From the NCBI RefSeq assembly GCF_051020955.1, contig NC_135021.1, positions 11,823,962 through 11,887,961 on the forward strand: a stretch of 64,000 bases of DNA, given 5' to 3'. Source of the stretch: Megalopta genalis (taxonomy: Eukaryota > Arthropoda > Insecta > Hymenoptera > Halictidae). A program made the translations under genes and the position numbers. The notes under the pieces are model-generated. The model saw nothing but the letters and a program-made list of their open reading frames with translations, made no database searches and had not been told where the DNA came from. This document shows positions 44,692 to 55,760 of the stretch, piece by piece. Each line of letters starts with the position of its first letter. The stretch's first letter is position 1.

Positions 44692-45092
44692 AAATATATT
44701 TCTAGAAATATAACATTTCTTGTAGATTTTGACACGTTGATTTTCAAATCCAATCGCAAGATTTATCTGTCACTTCAGGATTTTGTAAAAATCTTTAAAA
44801 AAGTTTCGAAAAATGAACCGAAAAATGAGAAGAATATTTAAAAATATTGGATTCTTGCTAAAAGTAATTTCGGTTTTCCAATTAGATAGCTTACAAAAAG
44901 ATCGAAATTACTTTTTGCAACAATTCAATATTTTTGAAGATCTTTCTCATTCTTACGATCCTTTTTTCCGAGAAGTTTTTAATGATTTTTACAAAATTCT
45001 AAAATGACAGATAAATCTTGCGATTAGATTTGAAAATCAGCGTGTCAAAATCTACGAAAAATGTCACATTTTTGAAAGTATATTTTATATGA
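44692..45092. mobile_element. Near-complete palindrome of ~400 bp (foldback element)
   Basis: The two ~195-bp halves are reverse complements with scattered mismatches. TAGATTTTGACACGTTGATT is mirrored by AATCAGCGTGTCAAAATCTA, GCAAGATTTATCTGTCA by TGACAGATAAATCTTGC, and AAAAGTAATTTCGGTTTT by AAAAAGATCGAAATTACTTTT. The centre is near 44895. The 64-codon frame 44813-45007 lies across the centre and is not a gene. Such a copy would transcribe as one long hairpin. Confidence 0.9.
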
Positions 45093-45099
45093 ACGTTCA

Positions 45100-46330
45100 A
45101 AATATCTTATAACATGTCATTAAAAAATCGAACTGTACACACGGTATTGAATAAATCACAATTTCGTTGGAATACTTCGAGTTTGACGTCGATTTTCAAG
45201 GTGAAACAACGTCTCTGTTTTACTATTCAATATTTCCGCTTTCACGGAAAATAGAAGCAGCATCAATTGTCTGATTTCGATCAAAGGTTCTTCGACGTTG
45301 GCACAACTTTGTCATTTCACTGCACTGTGCGGCGCGGCGTTAAAACAGCGCGGGGATCCGAGTACAGCGGCGTATCCTACGACACGGAGATAGCGATCGC
45401 CGGTTCCCACTCGAACCAGCTCGTTTCCGGCCGCTAATAAATTCCGCAGCCGGTAGGAAAGGATTGATAAGGGCAGCGTAGAAGAGATTCGCTGGAAAGC
45501 TCCGGGGGCTGGCGTGTTCCGTGAGCAAACTTTCGTCCTCCCTTTGACCTCGTTAATTGTCATATCGCATCTCTCGAAGCCGAAGCTCGAACTCCGCGGC
45601 GCTGCGAGGCCGGACGACGGTACGGGCGTGGGTGGATCGCAATGATTTACGAGGACCGCCGTTCCGGGGCTCGGGCCGGACTCTAGAGACGCTTCACTGA
45701 TAGCGTCAGAGCCACATAAGTCATCGAGACTATACCTAGGGGTCTCTTTCTCTCTTTTTCTCTCTCACTCTCTTTTTCTCTCTTTCTCTTTTTCTTACTC
45801 TTTCTCCCCCTCTCTCTCTTTTTCTCTCTTCTCCCTTTTTCTCCGTTCGTTTTCCTCCAGAGGAACACTCTCCTCTTCGTCCCCATCCAGCAGTTCGTAA
45901 GGCCGCGAAGGTTCCACGGCTCCTCTCTCGCTCCCTCCACACGCAAACATCCTATTCTTAATCTTCTTTGGTGCTCCATTATCGGAGCCCCGTGCTCCAA
46001 TTATAACGCCCGGCGATACGGAGAGGGAATTATAATTGCTTTCTCCGTTCTGTCGCAAGCTGGAAGCGGATTCTCGCGTGGCCACGATGAATCGCCTTCG
46101 CAGACTCCCACCTCACCAGCTAATTGACAAATATTAATGTTGCCGGCGATGCCAGGGAATCGCGGGGTTGCTGGAGGAGGACGGTCAGGGAATTGCGAGG
46201 TTTCTGCGAAATTAGTGACCATCGATGACACTATTTTTCGGTCGTTCGATCTCTAGGAAGACACTTCTCGCGATTATAAATTAGTTTGTCGGGGCTCGTT
46301 GATCGTTCGAGTTCGCAGAAGCACTCGGAT
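45100..46330. other. GC-rich island with CT tract
   Basis: The (CT)n/(CTTT) tract at 45745-45845 produces the Arg/Glu/Lys frames at 45683-46085 (minus). The rest is unique-looking and unrecognised. Confidence 0.45.
45745..45845. repeat. CT-rich microsatellite
   Basis: CTCTTTTTCTCTC repeats on the plus strand, with several interruptions. Confidence 0.9.
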
Positions 46331-47060
46331 CGATTTGAACTCTGATTCCAAAATCGTTTTTCTACTATATTTCAGATCTGTGTGACATGTTGCGTTTTTT
46401 ATATACGATATTAAGACCTGTGACTCATACAACAGTTGGTTATTTTTGTAATTTTCTTTTTAAATATACACAAATTTAATAATGTAGAAATTATTTTGAT
46501 ATCTTTTATAAGCATTTTCAGTGGCGTCTCAGAGTTACGACTGCAAAAACGCAAACTTCTATTCGTCGAATTAATCATTGTCGAACTCTTTTAAATATTC
46601 CATCTGTATTGGAAATAATAGGAAATGCATTTTCAGTTCAAAATTGATCTTGTGTTTCTATCGTATTTTTATTAACCAGCGCTTATATAAATAACGAACG
46701 CTTATATCTTTTCAATAAAGCATTTTAGGACACAATTTTCTGCGAACATTTTTCATCTATTTAACCTTAGTAACAAATATTACAAGTTTGATGTCAACCT
46801 TTCAGGACAATCTGTATACATTTTGCATAAAAATCGGCGGTCTACTAATCGTACACAATTTGAGCCAACTGAAAGAGATTTACAATAATCTCCTTGCATA
46901 TAAAATATTTTCTGAGAAAATTCTTATTTTCTCAGAAAGAAGATTGCAGAAAATTGCAGAGAAAAGACTAAGCAGAAGACTCAATTTTCTTTGATAACGA
47001 CAAACATGTCGCATAAATTTTAAGGATAAATCTAGGCAAGTTTTCTGCGTAAAAACAGAA
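46330..47060. other. AT-rich spacer with one GACTGCGGAT-type end
   Basis: TTTTGCATAAAAATCGGCGG at ~46821-46840 followed by TCTACTAA is an orphan family end. No gene is seen. Confidence 0.45.
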
Positions 47061-47062
47061 TA

Positions 47063-47272
47063 CATTAAATTCTCCCTAATCAGCTTGTAAACAAAAATGG
47101 ACAATCTGAGAAGAGGAGATACAATTATTTGAGCCTTGCACCAAGTTTTTATAATCGTTGACGATCGGCAACTGTAAAAATGAGCTGCGAGGCTCGAACA
47201 ATTGTAACTTCTCTTCCCAAATTGTTCATTTTTGTTTAAAAGCTGAAGGAGAAAATTTTGGTGCATTTACTG
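47063..47272. mobile_element. TA-flanked foldback MITE, copy 5
   Basis: CATTAAATTCTCCC after TA (47061-47062) and GTGCATTTACTG before TA (47273-47274). The central stem is AATTATTTGAGCCTTG against GAGGCTCGAACAATT. Immediately followed by a family B element. Confidence 0.85.
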
Positions 47273-47289
47273 TATTTCGTATTTCTTAA

Positions 47290-47506
47290 CACTAGATTTA
47301 CGGAGCACAAAAAACAGCTATTTTATACTAGTTTATAAAAGTAACAACGTGACATTTGTTCTGATTTTTAACAAGTGTTATTGTAACATTTGCCATGAGT
47401 AACATATAAATTGAATAAATAACTGATAAATGTATCTTTACGATATGAATAATTTTACCGGTTTTTACGGTTTTCATTTTTACGGGTTCCGTAAATCATC
47501 CAGCAC
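47290..47506 (+). mobile_element. TTAA-flanked MITE family B, copy 4
   Basis: TTAA at 47286-47289 then CACTAGATTTACGGAGCAC. The right end GGTTCCGTAAATCATCCAGC is slightly decayed and the right TTAA is now CTAAA. The left 140 bp, together with the foldback end before it, are repeated in reverse at 49877-50090. A CGGTCGAATGACCGG palindrome follows at ~47519-47533, possibly from a further TTAA element. Confidence 0.8.
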
Positions 47507-47539
47507 TAAACCTCTCACGGTCGAATGACCGGTTTCTCA

Positions 47540-48100
47540 TTTTACGGTTGTGAAAATTAGCGACAGAATTCTTCGATGGGTTTTGCAGCGGGTTCGCGGA
47601 CTAGAGCCGAATCGCGAGTTCTAAGAAAACGGTATGAAACGTATCCGCGTCCGGTGGAAAGGGGGCACATCGTGCCCAAAGCTGGCACGGGCAGAGGCCG
47701 TGGTCCTTTGATTGTCATCCGGTGGCAGGGTGCACCCGTGGAGATACAAATGACAAAGATACGGCCAGTGGCCCGGCTACCGCGTTCGCGGCTATCTGCG
47801 AGTACGATCGTCTCGGGCTGGCTAGAGGGCCTCCTTTTTTCGGCCGGCAGTTGGCCGACTCCCACGCACCGGAACAAAAAAGAAATTGAAGAAACGCGGA
47901 GGCGACGTAACATTTTTATTAGGGCAATTCAACGAGACCCACAAGTGGCCGCCGCTGAAACCGCGATCCACGGATATATACGTTCGCATTCTTACCGGTG
48001 CGTCGCGTTTCGTTGCTTTTCTGCCTCGCTCTTGATCCCTTTGTCACCCTTTTTCTTGGTAGAACCGCGTTGTCGGCGAAACTTGGAAACGGGATATTAA
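47540..48100. other. GC-rich island with a 174-codon frame
   Basis: Frames at 47576-48100 (plus) and 47557-47913 (minus) overlap. The plus frame is Arg/Pro/Ser-rich with no domain I can name. Not supported as a gene. Confidence 0.35.
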
Positions 48101-48940
48101 GTGCACCGACTGCGGATTTTTATGTAGAATCAAAATTGTCGGCAGTAATGTCAAGATAATAATCTTAACGAGTTGAAAATAATGCAACTATAATTATATT
48201 AATTTTAATTAATATTAATAATATATATTATATATATATTATATATATATCATATAATATATATTAATATAATTAAAATTATATTAATATATATATATAT
48301 TAATATAATAATATATATATACATATATTAATATAATTTTAATTATATTATAATTATATTAATTTTTTATATTGATAACGCAGTCGTATCTATGTTCTTT
48401 AACATGTTCCACAGCTTATGAATTTTATAATTTTAATGAAGGACTTTAATATTTAATTTAAAATATTTTTTAAATAAATTTAAGGACTTTAATAATATGG
48501 ACAAATATCGAACAGAAACATTGTTTGGTTTGAGTAGGAAAATTCTAGGGTAAACAGAACGTTTTTATGGAGATCGTAATTTTTGATACTTCAATTTTAT
48601 CGATTTCTTTTTCCGAATGGGAGTACGTATATTTATCACCACGATAAGACCTTGAATACAACAGATTTAAACATTGAACACAATTTGATATTTGTCACAA
48701 CTAGACTGCGAATGTTTAACCATTTATATAAAATGCAAAAAATCATGTACATCAAGGACAATTGTCAATATTTGAATTTTATTGTCCTTATAAGGAATGC
48801 CCTGAATGAAAGACATTTTCTTTCATTTTAGTTTTCGTAAAATTAAGTGTAAAGAAAAAACTCCGACATTTCTCCACATTATCAAATGCAAGTAAAATGT
48901 TTAAATCGGTCAAGTTGTTTTGTTCACCCTGTATACAGGT
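48100..48940. repeat. (AT)n-rich region with GACTGCGGAT-type fragments
   Basis: CGACTGCGGATTTTTATGTA at ~48106 and TAGACTGCGAATG at ~48704 are family ends. Between them, 48190-48365 is an AT repeat with ATATATTAATATAAT symmetry. The segment after 48106 (TAATCTTAACGAGTTGAAAA) resembles ~29490-29515. Confidence 0.6.
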
Positions 48941-48947
48941 CTCTTAA

Positions 48948-49188
48948 CACGTTCCGTGCCAAGTGTACCATCGATGGTACACGCTTGCACGTTTACTTAG
49001 TGAACTGAACAAATTGTTTACAAGAAATTTAGAACCGAAGAATCAACTTCCACCGCAAGAATGGGCGTTGATAAGTTTTTGTTACGTTGTTATGTGTACG
49101 AGAATTAATAATTGCACGTAATACATCAAGTTTTAGTAAAATATCAAAGTGTGAAGATTCGAGTAAAAAAAGCTCGGCACGGAACGTG
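48948..49188 (+). mobile_element. TTAA-flanked MITE family F, copy 3
   Basis: TTAA is at 48944-48947 and 49189-49192. Length is 241 bp. Differences seen: GCCAAGTG for GCCACGTG, GCACGTTT for GCATGTTT and CAACTTCC for CAATTTCC. The palindrome's outermost pair is intact. Confidence 0.95.
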
Positions 49189-49199
49189 TTAATGACCAG

Positions 49200-49860
49200 G
49201 AAAAAGACATTCTAGAGTCCATCGATTGCAACAAGAATCACTCGAATACTTGTTAAATAATATTTACGCGTCCGCTATAATTTTTTTGGCGAAGACCACG
49301 GGGCGTGGCCGAGCTCGGCGAATTTTCGCGGATTTCCCAGCGGCAACGACTGCCCCGGCTAGCGAAACGTTCTAATCGTGATTCGGCAAACAGAGAGGCG
49401 TTGTAATGCGGGCAAATCTAGGCTGGCGTGGCCGCGGCGAATCAAGTATTCGACCGGCCGGCGGATTACACCTAGAAAATTATGCCAGCGGGCGTACCGT
49501 TCCGAACAATGCCCGGTTCCTCGAAACATGACCGCGCGATAAGCTGCTACAACGCTGAAAATCACGGACACAATAACCTAAATAATGGTTACGTAAACAA
49601 TGGTGAACCGTTGTTGTTCGCCGCGGCACTGCTCGCGCGGCTTGTCCGCTTCGGTTACAAGCAGCGTTACCAGCTACGACTGCTTTCGTTCTCCGAATCA
49701 TTCCGCTTCGGAAAACCATCCTGCATGATTAACGGGCTTTGCCAATCCGGAGCGAATCCTTTCCGAACCGTCTACACTTAAGTGAGCACATATTCCGATA
49801 TTAAATGACATTTGAATGACATTTCTTACGAGATTTTTCAAACTTTCTGTATGTATTTGG
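49200..49860. other. GC-rich unique island
   Basis: Frames at 49359-49719 (minus) and 49482-49781 (plus) overlap without domains. No gene is supported. Confidence 0.4.
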
Positions 49861-49876
49861 CTTTTGCATATAAAAT

Positions 49877-50009
49877 AGGGTTTTAATTTATATGTTACTT
49901 ATGGCAAATGTTACAATAACACTTGTTAAAAATCAGAACACAAATGTCTTATTGTTACTTTTATAAACTAGTATAAAATAGCTGTTTTTTGTGCTCCGTA
50001 AATCTAGTG
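49877..50009 (-). mobile_element. TTAA MITE family B, copy 5 (truncated, reverse)
   Basis: It ends at TTAA 50010-50013 with TGCTCCGTAAATCTAGTG. The interior matches the left part of copy 4 at more than 90% by eye. Truncated at ~49877, where the 47.2/50.0-kb duplication ends. Confidence 0.8.
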
Positions 50010-50026
50010 TTAAGAAATACGAAATA

Positions 50027-50089
50027 GAGTAAATGCTTCCTAATTTTCCTTCAGCTTTTAAACAAAAATGAACAATTGGGGAAGAGAAG
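50027..50089. mobile_element. Foldback MITE, end fragment (copy 6)
   Basis: GAGTAAATGCTTCC, CTTCAGCTTTTAAACAAAAA and CAATTGGGGAAGAG match the right arm of the copy at 47063-47272 in reverse. It stops where the TTAA element at 50094 starts. Confidence 0.75.
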
Positions 50090-50093
50090 TTAA

Positions 50094-50264
50094 TGACTAT
50101 ATTGCCCAAAAGCAGCCAAAATGACTGCATTGTGAAAGAATAACTAATGTGTAAAGAAATTTGTTTCAAATTAATTTTTAATATTTTTTATATTATTTAC
50201 AGTTATATATACATATATATATATATATATATTGTTTATTTCATATCATATATAACTGTATATA

Positions 50265-50336
<72 letters not shown>

Positions 50337-50801
50337 TATATACAGTTATATATGATATGAAATAAACAACTTGTCAGAACAAGTACCACTGCATAAAGAT
50401 ACGAATAACAAGTACTACTTTAACTTATTGAGCAACTGCAACTTATCTAGTATACGTCCAAATCGACAATTTGTATTGTATGTTATCATGTAACGGTAAT
50501 AAAAAAAAATGAAAAATCTTATTTCAATACAGAGCCGAACTGGTTATGTCATTTGATTATTTTAAATTTCCCAGGCAGTCAAAACGACTGCTTTTGGGCA
50601 ATATAGGTATAACACACATATATATTATATATATACCGGAAATGAAGGAGGGGGGGAGGTAACTACAATTATTAATAAACGCATTTATATGTTGTACAAA
50701 AAGTCATAAAATTCTAAGAAATTGTATCATTATATACATAATTTTTTTTCTAATTAAAATTAAAAAACAGTCAAAAAATGACTTCCTTGGGCAATCTAGT
50801 G
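50094..50801. mobile_element. TTAA-flanked element family H, ~708 bp
   Basis: TTAA is at 50090-50093 and 50802-50805. The ends read inward as TGACTATATTGCCCAAAAGC and CACTAGATTGCCCAAGGAAG. A second, inner end lies at ~50577-50612 (GCAGTCAAAACGACTGC, TTTTGGGCAATATAGG). The element may therefore be two nested or fused copies. The interior is dominated by a TA-rich palindrome. Confidence 0.7.
50233..50371. repeat. Large TA-rich palindrome
   Basis: TTGTTTATTTCATATCATAT on the left is matched by ATATGATATGAAATAAACAA on the right, with ACTGTATATATAACTATATA mirrored inside and a long (TA)n centre at ~50270-50330. Arms are ~68 bases with almost no mismatch. Confidence 0.9.
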
Positions 50802-50829
50802 TTAATACATTATCTATCGAGGTCTAAAA

Positions 50830-51035
50830 GCCATTAACAAGTGTTGTCTTTTTGTACGAGGATCACGAGACAGAATTTATTTAAATTTTTCATAATTCTT
50901 GTAATAGTGTGTGCTTGAGTAAAGAAATGTGTTCAACAGTTTCTAATGGAAGCAGCTTTGTGACTTCAATGACTATGAAATCAACAATGTGAAACCGTTA
51001 GTAAGTTTAGTATTAACTAGCGGTAGTAAGTTTAG
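50830..51035 (-). mobile_element. Diverged copy of TTAA family I
   Basis: GACAGAATTTATTTAAATTTTTC, TTGAGTAAAGAAATGTGTTC and GTGAAACCGTTAGTAAG run in the same order as the interior of 58846-59062, ending with GTTTAGTATTAAC. The terminal decay prevents exact limits. Confidence 0.5.
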
Positions 51036-51039
51036 TATT

Positions 51040-51330
51040 AACTTACAGGAGTTATACATATCGTGTTATGCAAATGCATTTCTGTAATTGTCGATATGAC
51101 TTCGAGTTTTCTGTCGATGAAACACAGAAAATACTTGTACTTTAAGAAAATGCAAGGAACTTGATCTTTTGAAGGCTCGAAATCAAAATGCACCCTTAAA
51201 TCTACCCATTTCAATAGTAATTCTTGACAAAGAAATAATACAAAATACTTGCACTTTAAGAAAATGCAGAAAGTTTGATTTCTTACATGTTCGAAACCAG
51301 GCTGAACCCTTAAATCTAACAATTTGAATG
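51040..51330 (+). repeat. Tandem duplication, ~114-bp unit
   Basis: ATACTTGTACTTTAAGAAAA at 51131 and ATACTTGCACTTTAAGAAAA at 51245 begin paired units that also share GAACTTGATCTTTTG/AAGTTTGATTTCTTA, CCTTAAATCTA and GTAATTCTT. The minus frame 51038-51322 follows the duplication and is not recognised. Confidence 0.75.
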
Positions 51331-51470
51331 GTAATTCTTAAATGAAAAATTAGGCAATAATTAGGAATGGTATACCGAATTCTTTAGATTATAAAGATGC
51401 TACTGATATTTTTCTTCAAAGCGTGACTTATTCAAAATGTAAATCGTATCGAAGTCATATATATATATAT

Positions 51471-51568
51471 AATTGTGATACTTTACAGATAAAAGATTTT
51501 TTAGTTCTCCAGAGGTGATCTATTATAGTCATTTATATATATACTTTTATCTGTAAAGTATCACAATT
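51471..51568. repeat. Hairpin with perfect 25-base arms
   Basis: AATTGTGATACTTTACAGAT continues to AAAAG at 51495 and is exactly reverse-complemented at 51544-51568; the loop is ~48 bases. It could be a small MITE or a source of structured RNA. Confidence 0.85.
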
Positions 51569-51589
51569 ACCAGCAATGTAAAGAGTTAT

Positions 51590-51984
51590 GCAGTGGATGT
51601 CCAACGTAATAGACAAAACTGTCCTAAATACTGGCAACCACATGAAACAGTGTTCATGCCAGCAGTCCACGGATTTCGCTGGTCCAAACGACACGTTTTG
51701 CATGGGCTGCCGATCCTTTTGTTCCCGTGTTAGCCTAACCGATCGTCGACGTGCCGCGCGCGTCTCTGGTTCGTCGCAGCGGGGCCATTGCATTTTCGAA
51801 ATTGCGTGAAACGAAACGAAACGAAATTGGCGAGGTCGGTGGCGGGTCAAAGCGACCGCGGGAGCCCAAGTTATTTCGAAGGGAGCATTCTTACGGACCG
51901 CGATTCAAATATGTCAAATATCTCGCGGCGACGCAAGGAAAAACTAAGGGGTCGCGACCCGGAACGGTTCTTGCTCTCTTTTCA

Positions 51985-52072
<88 letters not shown>

Positions 52073-52420
52073 CCTTTCTCTCTCTATTTATTCCTCGGAG
52101 AGCTGTACTTTGATTAAAGTATGTCGCGTGGTTTTACGCTTTCCTCTGTAATCAGGCTCGCCAGCTTGAACGCGAGGGTTCGGACGAGATTAGGGGATGG
52201 TTCTCGCTGTGGTATTTCGTCGGTGACAAAGCAATATCGCGCGGAAAAACTTTGTTTTAAACTTGCCCAAGTTCTCCCGGGCTCGCGCAAATTCTCGCTT
52301 GGATTCCGCGACGGATCTTGTTGGAAACGTGTGTACAACGAGTTGCGAACGTGTACGTATTTGTAACTCGCTAATTAAACCCTTAAAATGATAATTACGT
52401 GGCACAGTTGCGTTTATCAC
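51590..52420. other. GC-rich island with CT tract
   Basis: Overlapping frames on both strands; those at 51751-52117 end in Ser/Leu repeats from the CT tract at 51983-52086. No gene is supported. Confidence 0.4.
51983..52086. repeat. (CT)n microsatellite
   Basis: About 100 bases of CTCT with periodic TTTC. Confidence 0.95.
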
Positions 52421-52599
52421 ATTTATCTCCGCGATGAATGTACCATAACTTCTGCAGATACGATCGGATTCACTTTCAATTTTTACTATACAATATCGGT
52501 ATATGTATCACGTAGCACGAATTTAAATTGACGATTTTATGTGAACAATTTTTGTACGTCCCTGTTGCTCTTTTTTTTTTTACTTCGTACACCTCTGTA

Positions 52600-52689
52600 C
52601 AGTAAATTCTCCTTATCTCAGTCCGTACTCTTCTTACCAAATTGTACATTTTTGTGCACAGCTAAGGGTCAATTAGGGAGAATTTACTG
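52600..52689. mobile_element. TA-flanked foldback MITE, copy 7 (short form)
   Basis: CAGTAAATTCTCC after TA (52598-52599) and GGGAGAATTTACTG before TA (52690-52691). The left arm and centre are largely deleted, leaving 90 bp. Confidence 0.82.
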
Positions 52690-52699
52690 TATTATGTAC

Positions 52700-53095
52700 A
52701 TCTGTGAATTAGGTAAGATTAAGCAAATGGTGTAAAAATAATAAATTATTTATAAACATCGTTAAATGTCATCTGATGAAAATGGAGCCCGCCATAATTG
52801 GAAAATTGACAAATCTGCTATTATGAGCAACGATCTCTTAAAAGATTCTTCAAATGTCAATGTATTATTTTACAGCCACCAGTAAACATAGTGTTAAGTA
52901 TCTTTGTAATTGAGAGCGATACTCTGTTCTTGAAAGACAGATAGTAATTATGGAAATTTGATTAATCATTATGTGAACAATGTCAACAATTATGTGCACT
53001 CAATATCCCAATCAAACATGATAATGAATGACAATAAATAAACAATTGAATCCAGTCAAAAGAAAAACAGTAAAACCATTAGAGAATATAAGAAT
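52700..53095. other. AT-rich spacer
   Basis: No supported feature. ATAGTGTTAAG at ~52889 could be an orphan TTAA element end. Confidence 0.35.
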
Positions 53096-53097
53096 AA

Positions 53098-53470
53098 GAT
53101 TATTACTATTATTACTACTAATTATTATTATTATTATTATTACTATTATTACTACTGATTACTATTATTATTACTATTATTACTACTGATTACTATTATT
53201 ATTACTATTATTACTACTGATTATAATAATAATTATTATTATTATTACTATTATTACTACTGAGACTACTATTATTATTACTATTATTACTACTGAGACT
53301 ACTATTATTATTACTATTATTACTGCTGATTATTATTATTACTATTATTACTACTGATTACTATTATTATTACTATTATTACTGCTGATTATTATTATTA
53401 CTATTATTACTGCTGCTGATTATTATTATTACTATTATTATTATTATTGCTATTATTGCTGATTATTATT
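53098..53470. repeat. (ATT)n array with ACTACTGATT higher-order unit
   Basis: ATTATTACT words are arranged in larger units ending CTACTGATT or CTGCTGATT, repeated about ten times, so this is a compound microsatellite/minisatellite. Confidence 0.9.
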
Positions 53471-53569
53471 AACTATAAACATGATAAATATGTTACGTTA
53501 CATAAATTTTGCAAGTATAATAATCTCGAATGCTGCTAAGAAGCTTTCAGTGAACAGAATGTTAATAAG

Positions 53570-54715
53570 CTAGCTTCAATTGATAGTTCGGACTCGCACG
53601 GAGCATCGCGATTACGTTTGCTGCACAGAGCAGCACGTGTCGTCACATACAATGTAGTTGCGCAATAAGAGAGTTTCACCGAGTTTTCACGGGACGTGCT
53701 CCCCTTTCGCGACGGAAAATAATGAGGAAACGGTAATTATTCGTGATTGCGTCGACGGGAGTTGCCTTTGTCGCGGTCCCCGCGGAAACTGTTCCCACGT
53801 GTCTCGTGATGTCACCGTTGATTTAATGCCCGAGACGTCCGCATCTACCTGAACTGTTGTTGGTGTTGCTGTTGCTATAACGCGCAGCAAGAAAAGGACG
53901 ACCCGCGAGTCCTGTCATTTGTTATTAAAAGCGTGGGAAGGATATTTCAAGGCGACGCGACGCGATCGCGCTCTCATCGCCGCGCGAGACGCTCCCTTAA
54001 ATGAGATTCCTCGCACCTGCGCAGGTGTTCAGGCGATCTTCCTTCAACGCAACGCTTAGGATTATCTTTAATTTTATTTTGCAATTTTTTACGATATATT
54101 TTTCGAAGCATTTCGTTCGAACACGTTAGTTCTTCTACAGACTTTACTTTAGAATCCAGAATTTATTTGTGTATAACGGTTGTAGAACTTTTAACGTATC
54201 AGAAAAATGTTATACAGTTTATAAAAATTTATGCAAAATATACAGAACTCGTACAGAGCCATCATAGGATCATAATAATCGTAAAGCGTTACATTTAAAT
54301 CCTGGAAGTGTACGAAAACCGTTCAGTAATATGCATAATTTATTTGCAGCAATGAAAATTCGAATGGAATGGACCAAAGAACCCGTCGTCAGAGTGTTAG
54401 AATGCCTTTGGAATGCTTTCTTGGAATGTTTTTTTCTAAGATTTCTAATAATGATTAATTAAATTCTAATTCTAAATTAAATTCTAATGAAAATAATTAG
54501 AGTGTTTTGTCTTGTTACTCCTTCGTTACAGCGATGGCGTATTGTATGGGAAAAAATGTTACAAATAAATAGAATGTTAGTAATATTCTTCCAGTATATT
54601 GTTGAAGAATAATATCATGACATAAAATAGAAAATGCTCAGTCTTTCTAAACATTGCTACGTTCATTTTTCGCTATTTCTATCACTTATCGCTGGCATAT
54701 TTCTTATTTAAAATA
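53570..54715. other. GC-rich island then AT-rich spacer
   Basis: GC-rich at 53580-54060 with CGACGCGACGCGATCGCG near 53952. Opposed frames at 53658-53890 are unrecognised. AT-rich after 54060. Confidence 0.4.
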
Positions 54716-54719
54716 TTGC

Positions 54720-54960
54720 AAAACTGTGAAGAAAAATCGTAGACCGACTTTTGAGGTGTCGTTGCAAAGGAGAGACTTTCCTCTGTAAGATCATATTAAG
54801 AGGATAGCGATAAAAAATTTTCAGACTCCGTAGAGACGTTTGAATTCGTAAATTGTTACGAAACCACAACTTAAGCTTCTCGCTCCGTTCTATAATATGT
54901 ATAACAATTTTGTAGAAAACTTTCAAGTCAGTGATTCCGAATGTCCAGACTCTACCCTTT
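54720..54960. repeat. Diverged dispersed repeat (partner of 11650-11830)
   Basis: AAATCGTAGACCGACTTTTG, GGAGAGACTTTCCTCTGTAAG and GATAAAAAATTTTCAGACTC correspond in order to the 11650-11780 segment. No coding remnant is recognised. Confidence 0.5.
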
Positions 54961-54964
54961 AAAA

Positions 54965-55760
54965 CGAGCCGAGGTAGAACCTTGTATCGTGATTTTAGAC
55001 CAAGTTACAGGACTTCAAAGACCGGCCCAACTATTTCGATTTTGCTGCAGACTTGCAATAGCCTATTCGGGATTTGCGTTCTCGATGAGCTGAAGTGGAC
55101 GACTCTGGTGCAGAGAGACTGTCGACACAGTGAACTGTCTAGGAAGCAGAAAAGTCAGCCTGGACCTAGCTAATCCGCGAAGCGATCTTCTATTCGTCCG
55201 AGGGATCTCGGGCGGAAAGCAAAGAGAGTCTGGCGCGGGCGCGGGTTCGGGCGTCCCGGGGCTCGAAAAAGCCCGGCTGAAGACCAAGGACCGCGCAGAG
55301 TCTAACATCGAGGTTCCCACAAATCCGGGGAATAACGCACACGGTAAATCCCGGCTTCAAACAAGGCACAGTTAGCGGTGTTTGCAGGTCGCCGCATACC
55401 TGGCCCGCTCGCAACCCGTCCGCTTGAAAATGCTAGAAATGGACCGTGTGTAAAGCCCGTGCAAACTGGCTGAAGCTACGAACGCGGCTCGGCAACATCA
55501 AATATGAAAGCTCGCAATTATATAAAGCTAAGAGCGGGGCCAGAAGCCTCCCCCGTATCCGCGGCAGAAATGCAGCGCGAACTGCAAACAGCACGCAAAC
55601 CGCGTTTTGCGCCGCTCGAGGAATCCGCGAGCGAAATCCGCGGCCGATTCGACGCCGAGAGGAACGGGGAGCTTCGTTGACTTCGTGGACACGGGCTGAA
55701 TCTGCGACGAACACGCGGGACCTCGTTGACTGAATTGCGCACAAATTGGGACGTTGTTGG
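54965..55760. other. GC-rich unique island
   Basis: Overlapping frames on both strands (54931-55173, 55063-55320, 55130-55375, 55190-55414, 55433-55744, 55446-55733); none has a known domain. No gene is supported. Confidence 0.4.

Noticed and set aside
47576..48100. 174-codon plus frame
   Set aside because: Basic, Pro/Ser-rich translation without a domain, splice context or partner. Composition explains it, although a comparative search could change this.
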